Shown piece after piece: positions 14,176-22,600 of a stretch of DNA of 23,760 nt (positions are counted from its first letter, which is position 1; each line of letters opens with the position of its first letter). This DNA comes from JBFLXN01 sp040755715 [NCBI: Candidatus Edwardsbacteria bacterium] (GTDB taxonomy: Bacteria > Edwardsbacteria > AC1 > JBFLXN01), in NCBI GenBank assembly GCA_040755715.1, contig JBFLXN010000023.1, forward strand, positions 1 through 23,760, in the 5' to 3' direction. The translations under genes and the position numbers were made by a program. The notes below the pieces were generated by a model, which was not told where the DNA came from, searched no databases, and worked only from the letters and a program-made list of their open reading frames with translations.

Positions 14176-17100
14176 ATGAAATTTCAGTTGAAGGGATTAC
14201 TAATAATAGGGGCGTTAAATTTAAGGCCTCTACTCTTGCCAATTTCTTTGTCAGCCGCCATTGACATTGATATTTATCCGCAATATGTGGCCTACGATGG
14301 CGTAGTGAGTTCAGGAGTATTGACAAAGGGGACACCATTTGCGGTTCATGTTGTTTGCACCGGCCTTTTACCTGACACTCTATACTACGGTCCCCGTCTC
14401 TATCTCAGGCGGGCTGACGGTGTGAGCATTCGGAAAGGACAACCTACTTGGAGTAACGGTGAGTGGAAGATTTCTACCTCTGCCTGGACATCATTTACCC
14501 CGTTCAGGACGGATGTAAGCGGGAATTGGCAAGGATGGGTCTTTGCCTGTGCTGAGACTTCTTATGCGAGAGGTTTAGATACACTACAAGTAGGGATACG
14601 TCTGGCAGGAGCTGATACCAATATCTACTCCAACAAATATTTTCCAATTACCTCTTTAGATATGTCGGCCTCCGGAGGTTGGCTGGAAGGGCATATTTAT
14701 AACGACCCAGGATTTACTAATAGAGCGGAAAACACCATCGTGCTTGCTTTCGGTGGAGGAAAATTATTAGGCTCCTGGATTACTGAAAATAATCATATTA
14801 GTGAAGGGCAGGATTCCACTAATACAGGTTATTTTAAATTAGCGGATTCTTTAATTACCATTGATTCTCTCCAATTTCGCAATTTGAATAATCAGATAGT
14901 TATATGTTATACAGAGACTTCACCCCCGTGGACTATTTTAGCAAATCAAATTATTTCTGTAGATAAAGTAGATACTATTCCGCCGGCGATAGTAAACAAT
15001 CTTTCTGTCTTGGTAAAAACTCTGAATTCTATAACTCTAACCTGGACAGCACCAGGCGATGATACTACCAGTGGTCAGGCTTCTACCTATGATTTGCGCT
15101 ATGCAACATTTCCTATTGATACAACCAACTGGAATTCATCCATTCAAGTAACTGATGAGTCAATTCCAAAAACTGTTGGCTTGCCAGAGACCTTGATTGT
15201 TACTGGCTTAGCACCGAAGACACTTTATTATTTTGCCTTAAAGACCGCAGATGAAGTATCTAACTGGTCTGGGCTCTCTAATATAGCCAGCGATTCTACT
15301 AGGTCTATCTTTCCCCTTTCAGAAATTCGCAAGAACGATGCTAATGGAGTTCCTTTATTACTCAATGACACGGTTTCAGTTCGGGGAGTTATTACAGTAG
15401 CCAATCAATTTGGTAAACTTTCTTTTTTGCAGGACTATTCGGGTTTTGGTGATACTCAGATGGGTTTGGCAGTTTATGATTCGGCAGTTACCGCTAATGT
15501 TAATATTGGTGATAGTGTTCAAATTTCAGGAGCAGTCACACAATACAACGGTCTGACAGAATTGAAGTCTGCTACAATAGATTCAATATTCAGTCACGGA
15601 CATTCTTTACAAATATCTCCAGCCACCTGCCTGGATATTACCAGTGAGGGTGGCGGTGGGGTGGAGAATTGGGAGGGAAAACTGGTACGCCTAAATAGAA
15701 TTCATGTTACTTCTGGGACTTTCCCTCCAGCAGGTTCTTCAGAAAATGTTACTATTTCAGATTCTACCGGTAGTTGTACGATGCGGATTGATTACCATAC
15801 TGATATTGACGGGACTTCCACACCTACTGATACTTTTGATATAGTTGGAATACTCAGCCAGTATGATGTGAGCAGTCCCTATACCAGCGGTTACCAATTG
15901 ATGCCCCGCTTTCTTTTGGACTTTGGAGGAAACGGTTCTGGCGTGACCCAAATTGCGCCAACGGCGTTCGGTCGTTCTAAACTGGAAAATGCAAAGATAA
16001 CGCTAAATGCCGGGATAAGCATCCTAACCGATGTAAGCATCACTATTCCTTACTTCTGGCAGTGGGATGGCCAGATGAGTAATATTACAGTGGCAGGTGG
16101 TTTCTATGGGGCGAATATTTCTATTAGTGGAAATGGAACAAGTAGTTCTCCTTATCTTATAACTCTTAATGGATGTGCAGTTACTCAAACTAATCCAGGA
16201 ATAATCACCATTTCCAATCTATATACGCCAGCCCAGATGGGTTGGTATCCTTTTATAATGAAAACTGCTGTATCTGGCAGTGCATTGAAAGAAATTGCTA
16301 AACAGCCTCTCGCTTTAGTAGTAATGCCAATTGCCGAAATTCAAGCGACTGGACCGGATGGCTATACTTCAGTTCTGCAAGGCAAAAGTGTTTTAATCGC
16401 TGGGGTGGTTACCGGCCCATCAACAGTATTTTCATCAGGCTCCAGTTCAATCAGTATGTTCATTCAAGATGCCAGTGGTGGAATTAACATTTATGGTTCT
16501 GGCGACAATCGTTGGACTTTGGGAATGAAATCTGCGGTAGCCGGTATTGTTCAGGAATATAATGGATTGACCGAGGTAAAGATTGTAAGTTCCGATTCAA
16601 TGTTTGATTTAGGCATGGATACAATCCCCCCCCCAAAGAAACTTCTCTATAATCAATTCATCACTGAAGGTATGGAAGGATGGCTGATTGAGGTCAGTGG
16701 TAGAGTTATAAGTGAACCTACTTTAACTGGTCCTGGCTGGAATATGGAGATAAGAAATGGCAATCCTGCTATTGCGATAAGAATCAATCAGAGCACTGGA
16801 ATAGACCCGGTCTGGATAAAAAAAGATGCTAATTTAAGAATAGTTGGTATTGTTGGTCAATATGACACTGAACCACCTCATGATTCAGGTTATCAACTAT
16901 TAGTTAGAGTTCCTCAAGACATTCAAGTTATCACCGAAAGTCTCCCTCCTTCAAGTTCTGTAATTATTGAAAAGATTTCCCCAAATCCATTTTCTGCTGA
17001 CCTTGGAGAAGTGGCGGAAATTTCAGTAAATGCTCCGATAGATAATCGGCTAACTTTAAGAATATTTGATTTGCAAGGTCGGTTGGTGAAGACTCTGATG

Positions 17101-17265
17101 AACAATGAATCAGGCGGACATCACCAAATTATCTGGGATGCAACGAATGAAAGGAGAGAAAAAGCAACAATTGGGATTTATGTTCTTCATCTGCAGGGCA
17201 CTTCTCCTTCAGGAGAAACTAAAAGTGTTACCAAGACCCTGGTGGTAGGAACACCTTTGAGGTAA
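14176..17265 (+). CDS. Secreted multidomain protein with T9SS-like C-terminal sorting domain
   Basis: 1029 residues. The N-terminal signal (about 1-27, LLIIGALNLRPLLLPISLSAA) is followed by an unassigned beta-rich region (28-265). A fibronectin type III domain covers ~268-375 (NSITLTWTAPGDD, TLYYFALKTADEVSNWSGLSN). Next come OB-like domains at ~383-583 (VSVRGVITVANQFGKLSFLQD; VQISGAVTQYNGLTEL), a beta-rich linker with an IPYFWQWDG stretch (~590-715), and a second OB-like pair (~717-914, VLIAGVVTGP and IVQEYNGLTEV). The tail ~935-1029 has SPNPFSADLG, LRIFDLQGRLVKTL, IIWDATN and GIYVLHLQG, the hallmarks of the FlgD-Ig/Por sorting domain that directs proteins through type 9 secretion to the surface. 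OB pairs of this kind often accompany secreted nucleases or surface proteins, but no catalytic domain is visible. The start has only a weak Shine-Dalgarno. A run of nine C residues lies at 16626-16634. Confidence 0.85.
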   Translation: MKFQLKGLLIIGALNLRPLLLPISLSAAIDIDIYPQYVAYDGVVSSGVLTKGTPFAVHVVCTGLLPDTLYYGPRLYLRRADGVSIRKGQPTWSNGEWKISTSAWTSFTPFRTDVSGNWQGWVFACAETSYARGLDTLQVGIRLAGADTNIYSNKYFPITSLDMSASGGWLEGHIYNDPGFTNRAENTIVLAFGGGKLLGSWITENNHISEGQDSTNTGYFKLADSLITIDSLQFRNLNNQIVICYTETSPPWTILANQIISVDKVDTIPPAIVNNLSVLVKTLNSITLTWTAPGDDTTSGQASTYDLRYATFPIDTTNWNSSIQVTDESIPKTVGLPETLIVTGLAPKTLYYFALKTADEVSNWSGLSNIASDSTRSIFPLSEIRKNDANGVPLLLNDTVSVRGVITVANQFGKLSFLQDYSGFGDTQMGLAVYDSAVTANVNIGDSVQISGAVTQYNGLTELKSATIDSIFSHGHSLQISPATCLDITSEGGGGVENWEGKLVRLNRIHVTSGTFPPAGSSENVTISDSTGSCTMRIDYHTDIDGTSTPTDTFDIVGILSQYDVSSPYTSGYQLMPRFLLDFGGNGSGVTQIAPTAFGRSKLENAKITLNAGISILTDVSITIPYFWQWDGQMSNITVAGGFYGANISISGNGTSSSPYLITLNGCAVTQTNPGIITISNLYTPAQMGWYPFIMKTAVSGSALKEIAKQPLALVVMPIAEIQATGPDGYTSVLQGKSVLIAGVVTGPSTVFSSGSSSISMFIQDASGGINIYGSGDNRWTLGMKSAVAGIVQEYNGLTEVKIVSSDSMFDLGMDTIPPPKKLLYNQFITEGMEGWLIEVSGRVISEPTLTGPGWNMEIRNGNPAIAIRINQSTGIDPVWIKKDANLRIVGIVGQYDTEPPHDSGYQLLVRVPQDIQVITESLPPSSSVIIEKISPNPFSADLGEVAEISVNAPIDNRLTLRIFDLQGRLVKTLMNNESGGHHQIIWDATNERREKATIGIYVLHLQGTSPSGETKSVTKTLVVGTPLR

Positions 17266-17292
17266 TTACACACTATCCTTGGTTGTTTGAAA

Positions 17293-19647
17293 ATGGCATT
17301 TCCCCTCGCAATTTTTGTAATGGGCTTCACCGCCTTGGTTGGACAACTGGTGCTCATTCGGGAACTCTTGGTCGTCTTCTATGGCAATGAATTCACCATC
17401 GGTGCAATTTTAGGCACCTGGCTTCTCTTTGTCGCCCTGGGCTCCTGGGGATTAGAAAAGATAATAAGAAAGTGGAAATTAGATTTGGGTTCGCTTCTAC
17501 TCATCCAGATTCTCCTCACCATCATATTGCCATTCCAGATTTTTCTTATCCGAGCAATTAAGAGTATCTTGCATTTACCACAGGGAGAACTCGTCGGTTT
17601 CTTCCCTACCATTTTATCTTCACTCCTTATTTTAGCACCACTCTGTCTCCTCTTAGGTCTGGAATTTACCCTTTTAGCGAAGATTTGTTCTTCCTACCTC
17701 TCCCTTTTTCCCTCCCCCACTGGGGGAGGGAAAGGGTGGGGTCCAAACCGCTTTCCACTAGGTCAGGTCTATGTAATAGAATCACTTGGTTCATTGATTG
17801 GTGGACTGGGCTTCACCTTCATCCTCATACATTATCTTCAGCCCCTCCAGATTGTCTTCATCCTAGGGATGCTGAATTTAATCAGTGGCCTGGCGCTTCT
17901 CCCCTATATGAAGAACCGTCTTTTAAAAAGAATTGAAGGCGGACTACTTGTTTCCCTTCTGATTTTTTGGGGTTTTGTCTTCTTTTCCAAAGGCGCCTCT
18001 TTTCTTCAAGAAAAATCTCTCCGATGGCTCTGGGGAAATGAGTTTGTGGAGAGCAAAGATTCTGGTTATAGCAACATAGTCGTTACCCGACAGGGAGAAC
18101 AGTTTACCCTATTTGAAAATGGATTGCTTTCTTTTTCCACTCAGGATTTTCTCACCAATGAACAAATCGCTCACCTGCCACTTTTACAACATCCCAATCC
18201 GGAAAATGTTCTCCTAATCGGAGGAGGAATCGCCGGAGTTCTTGCCGAAATCCTTAAACATCCTTCAGTAAAAGAGATTGACTATGTCCAACTGGATCCT
18301 CAATTGGTTTCTATTGGTCAAAAATATCTCTCTCAAGTGGATTTAATGGCACTCAACGATAAAAGAGTGAAGGTGAATCTCTGTGATGCTCGGTTATTCA
18401 TTAAAAAGACTAACAAAAAATACGATGTCATCATTCTCAACCTCCTTCATCCATTTACGGCTCAGATTAATCGCTGTTATACCCTAGAATTTTTCAGAGA
18501 AATAAAAAGATGTCTTGATGAATCAGGCATTTTCTCTCTGGGCATCATTTGTGCCGAGAACTATATCAACCAGGAGGTTAAAAACCTGGCCGGGTGTATC
18601 TATAAGACCACAAGACAGGTTTTTTCTAAAACACTCATTGTGCCCGGAGATTATATGTTCATCTTCGCTACAGATAAGAACGACCTCTTGACTTTTGATG
18701 TGCCGCTCCTTCAAAACCGGTTTTATCAGCGTTCCATCACGACTTCCATTTTCACACCATATCATCTAATTAACAAATTCAATCTCTACCGAATGAACTA
18801 TACTCTCAGGATTTTGTCTTCCGGAGATAAGGGGATAAAGGTTAATCGTGACTTCTTGCCAATTGCGGTTTGGTATGACACTCTTTTATGGGCAAGTCTA
18901 TTTTCTTTAAAATTCTCCAGAGTGCTTAGTTTTCTAGGTTCCTTTGGCTGGAGTTGGCTAATAATTTCATTCATTCTAATTTTATTATTGCTAACCCCAC
19001 CCTTAATCCATCACCTAGAGAAGAGGGTGAGAGAAGGGTTAAGAGGGACAAAGAGAGAGGTGAGAAGCCAGATGTTTCTCACTACTACTATTGCTGTAGT
19101 GGGATTTGTGGGGATGGTATCTGAGGTCATCGTTTTGCTTGCTTTCCAGATGTTATATGGATATGTTTATCAGGAGCTCGGGTTGATTATGGCGATGTTT
19201 ATGGGAGGTCTAGCTTTTGGTAGCTGGTTAACCACTAAGGCGAGTTATCAACTCAAGACAAGTCACTTAAAATGGCTATTAATTCTTTTGGTCTTATATC
19301 CGCCTTTTCTCTTTTTAATCCTTACTTTCTTATCAAGCACAACATTAAGGGGAATTTTAATTCACTTGATTTTCAGTCTTCTCCTCGGTATTGTTGGGTT
19401 ATTAGATGGGGCTAGTTTTCCCTTGGTGGCCAAGCTTCATCTGGGCCATTCAAGAGAGGTTTCTCGGACTGCGGGAATGCTCTACGGAGCTGACCTGTTG
19501 GGGGCGTTTGTCGGTGCTATTCTTTCTGGTGCAATCTTTTTACCCACCTTGGGACTTTTGGGAACCTGTCTTCTCTCATCTATTCTTTCTCTAATGGCTT
19601 TCATATCTGTAACTTTAATGAGGAATTCAAAGGAGCTATTTTATTAG
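17293..19647 (+). CDS. Membrane-embedded spermidine-synthase-like protein (fused MFS-type segments)
   Basis: 784 residues from ATG 17293 (TTG 17287 would add two). The N-terminal half has several membrane helices, beginning FPLAIFVMGFTALVGQLVLIRELLVVFYGNEFTIG, a signature of membrane proteins fused to spermine/spermidine synthase domains. The central soluble domain (~250-490) is a Rossmann methyltransferase-like fold: VLLIGGGIAGVLAEIL (~306-321), the acidic LDPQ (~332-335), and YDVIILNLLHP. The canonical aminopropyltransferase DxxDP-type motif reads NLLHPF, so polyamine synthesis is doubtful. A second set of membrane helices follows (~535-784, GFVGMVSEVIVLLAFQMLYG). A palindromic repeat encodes FPSPTGGGKGWG in a loop at ~138-150. 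It ends tail-to-tail with the C25 protease gene, overlapping by 12 nt. The substrate is unknown. Confidence 0.85.
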   Translation: MAFPLAIFVMGFTALVGQLVLIRELLVVFYGNEFTIGAILGTWLLFVALGSWGLEKIIRKWKLDLGSLLLIQILLTIILPFQIFLIRAIKSILHLPQGELVGFFPTILSSLLILAPLCLLLGLEFTLLAKICSSYLSLFPSPTGGGKGWGPNRFPLGQVYVIESLGSLIGGLGFTFILIHYLQPLQIVFILGMLNLISGLALLPYMKNRLLKRIEGGLLVSLLIFWGFVFFSKGASFLQEKSLRWLWGNEFVESKDSGYSNIVVTRQGEQFTLFENGLLSFSTQDFLTNEQIAHLPLLQHPNPENVLLIGGGIAGVLAEILKHPSVKEIDYVQLDPQLVSIGQKYLSQVDLMALNDKRVKVNLCDARLFIKKTNKKYDVIILNLLHPFTAQINRCYTLEFFREIKRCLDESGIFSLGIICAENYINQEVKNLAGCIYKTTRQVFSKTLIVPGDYMFIFATDKNDLLTFDVPLLQNRFYQRSITTSIFTPYHLINKFNLYRMNYTLRILSSGDKGIKVNRDFLPIAVWYDTLLWASLFSLKFSRVLSFLGSFGWSWLIISFILILLLLTPPLIHHLEKRVREGLRGTKREVRSQMFLTTTIAVVGFVGMVSEVIVLLAFQMLYGYVYQELGLIMAMFMGGLAFGSWLTTKASYQLKTSHLKWLLILLVLYPPFLFLILTFLSSTTLRGILIHLIFSLLLGIVGLLDGASFPLVAKLHLGHSREVSRTAGMLYGADLLGAFVGAILSGAIFLPTLGLLGTCLLSSILSLMAFISVTLMRNSKELFY
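17707..17733. repeat. Perfect 13-bp palindrome inside the synthase-like gene
   Basis: TTTCCCTCCCCCA (17707-17719) and its exact reverse complement (17721-17733) flank a single C. It is translated as part of SLFPSPTGGGKGWGP, a Pro/Gly-rich loop between two membrane helices. The G-run/C-run palindrome type is common between genes of many bacteria and looks out of place in a coding region. Confidence 0.88.
18990..19050. repeat. Possible degenerate palindromic insert in the synthase-like gene
   Basis: A CCC/ACCCTTAA-rich left part and a GGGTTAAGAGGG-rich right part surround CATCACC and GAGGGTGAGAG. The pairing is imperfect and needs bulges. It encodes a charged linker (TPPLIHHLEKRVREGLRG) between the soluble domain and the last membrane segments. 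It resembles the repeat family of 17707-17733, but the evidence is weak. Confidence 0.3.
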
Positions 19648-22600
19648 AATCATTTTCTTCGTATCCGCAAAATCTCCCGCAGTCAAGCGATAGAAATAGA
19701 CACCTGCCGAAACCTTCCTCCCAGCCTCGTCCTTACCATCCCAACTAACTCTATAAACTCCTGAACTCATAAACTCATTAACTAAAGTCTTCACTAATTG
19801 TCCGGCCACATTATAGATTTTTAAAGTGGTATGGATTGTCACCGGTAACTGATAACTGATAACTGATAACCGACTGAATGGATTAGGATAACTGCTGCCT
19901 AAAGCATAAACCTTTGGCATGGTAGGTTTTACTGGCGGCTCCTCGGTAATACCAGTGAGACTTGGAATTTGGGTGTACCTGATGGCTTTCTGGCTATAGA
20001 ATCCCAAGACATTTCCGCTGTTGCCAGGTGTGCCGTCATAGAAAATATCCAACCCGATGGTGCCCGCTGCATTCTGAATCCCTATACCACTTTGACTTCG
20101 GTCTTGCCATTGTTTGTACTGAACTACTACATCATATCCAGCACAACCGCCAACATCACTGCCAGTGGAATCATAGAAGATAAACTCAAATGTGTTATAG
20201 TAGAGTGAAGTTTCATAGTAGGGAACAGCATCATATTCAACAATGAATCTCTGATTGGCCACATCGTTCATATAGCCCACCCAACCGCTGGCACTTGGGT
20301 CAATATCATCCCACATTCCGAATACCGCAGGTCTGGGAACATTTGTAGCATTACTAGGTAGATGCACATTGTTATAGTAATAGGCTGGAGGCGCGACATT
20401 ACCCAAACCTATCCAGCCGTTGCCACAAACCGAGAGTTGATTATATGTTACACCATACCAGGTGAAATTGAATGGAAGACTAACCACAACCGCGCCATCA
20501 TCACCAGGAAGTATCTGTGTTCCTCCTGCACCACGGATTTCAACCCACTGATAAACAGGAGCCCGACTCGCACCATCGCTATCCTCTACCGCATAGTAAT
20601 TCCCAGCATCTGGTCCTGTGGGAGCATATCCTATAGTTTCCTCCCAGGTAGAGGTTCTGGCGGGTACTCCATCGGCATTCATTACCAGCGTAAAGGTCAC
20701 ATTTGTGCCAACTAGAATATTCCCAACACTCACCACAAATGAATCACTGCTATTGGTCCCACTGGTTCCATAATTTATTGTTCCAAAGGTAGCCACGGAG
20801 TCCGTCACCTGAACCAAAGGCTCACTGCAACGCAGAATGCCCTGCACATTGTAGCCATTGCCTAAGCCAGTATTGTTCACTGTGGTAATTATCTTTGCGG
20901 TCTCGTTAGGGTCCAACCGGCCGTTGCCATCAATAGTGCGGCTGGCATAAACTAACACCGGTGCACCTACTGTGAGAGAAAATGTTGAGACCCAGCTAGA
21001 GTCATTGTCATAACATAGCAGACTACACGGTATCACTACTCCGTTGGTGCAGGCCCCGGCTATTGTGAGGTCATATCCTACTGAATATTGTGCGGAGTCG
21101 CCAGCGTTCAAAGTGCCATAGATGTAGAGACTATCAGCACCGGGAGTCATCCAAGAACTGCGGCTGACAAATTTCCCGGTTACACTACCACTGGTAGCCG
21201 CTATCCCATAGTTCTTAATCCAGGTCGGCATACGAATGATTTCTCCTGGATTAATTATTCCATCGTTGTTGCCACCAGAAGCAGGGTCTGAAATGCTGTG
21301 TTTGAGATGAGCCACATAAGGACCGCCAGACTGAACAACCAGTGCATAACCTTCATACGGCAAGTGATTTTTAGCTGTGGCAGTAACGAATAGGGTATCC
21401 ACATTGGGTGGATTGACATTCAAGGTAACCTCACCCAAAGCATTCGTATTGCCATAGGTATAAACGCTGCCATCCTTAAACATAGCGCACACCAAAGCAT
21501 CTGAGATAGGATTATTAGTAGCTTTGTCTATTACTGTGACTGTGAAATTGCTAGGCCCGACAGGCACCGTTGGATTGTGTGTCACCAGGAGAGTTTCAGG
21601 TTCTGTAGTCCACAACGGCAGTTCAGGGTCACCAAAAAGATTTAATTCATACAAACACCATCTCATCATATCGTACTGATTACTGGAGTCAGCGTACGGC
21701 ACCCAGGCGCTCTTGGTTGAAGCCAGGACTTCACCCAACTTATAGAGCCCCTCGCCAAAGATGCGATGATAGAAGGTAGTATCTATCATCTCTGAAGGGC
21801 CTATAGCAGGTGGACTACCCCAGCCATAGCGGGAATTCATCATCACACCAACACACCCTCCGTCAACCCGGTTGATAATGTGTTCGGCAAAGCAATCCCC
21901 GGCAGATACCTCATCCATAGCGCCAGTAAAACAAGCGATGGAAATGGCTATGCCTTGATTAGTTCCATTGGTAGCAGCATCGGCATTGCTGGAAGTATAA
22001 TATGGGGGAAAGGCTCCACCATTATAATAGTAAATTCCGGTCTCATTTCCATGTCCTACCCAGTGACCCATTCCCCGGCCCTGATTCATAGAGTTCACCA
22101 TTGCTGCTTGCGAGAGTGTGCCATTTCGCTCAAACAGAGAATCATCCAACCAATCACTAGGGGTCATGGCGGCAATTGCCCGCTGGACAGGTCGCTCTTC
22201 GTAACTGCTCCATAAGATAGCAGTCGGAAGAAGCATCTTTTTTAAGTAGCCGGTCGGCGGATTCTTTTCGTATGTCATCACCTTGCTCACAAAATTTTGG
22301 GCATCAGCCACAGTTAGAACTGGCGTCCGCCCAACAAAGACATCGGGATACATATTGACATTGTCAGCCAACTCGCCGTAAGTATAGTTACCATTGGCAT
22401 CCCAAGTGCCATCTAAATCCGAATAATAGAGGTCGGATGGTATTAAATCTTCATCAGGATAATAGCCAACACCACTAGTGATATAATAGGCGTGTCTGCT
22501 CGGAATTAGATTTTGCCCGGAGTTTAAGTCATCACCCTGGCCACCTAATAGCACATAGACTGTGCCCCAAGTGGTTCTGGCATCTTTAATGAAGTTGCGA

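Noticed and set aside
17202-17217. TTCTCC-TTCA-GGAGAA hairpin near the end of the Fn3/OB protein gene
   Set aside because: It encodes a normal turn (SPSGE) of the sorting domain, where such a turn is expected, and lacks a T-tract.
19636-19647. Tail-to-tail overlap as a shared terminator
   Set aside because: Only a 12-nt coding overlap is present; no hairpin with T-tract was found on either strand.
20362-22215. Several plus-strand frames (20362-20715, 21088-21291, 21880-22215)
   Set aside because: All are antisense shadows of the C25 protease gene with no start signals or protein-like composition.
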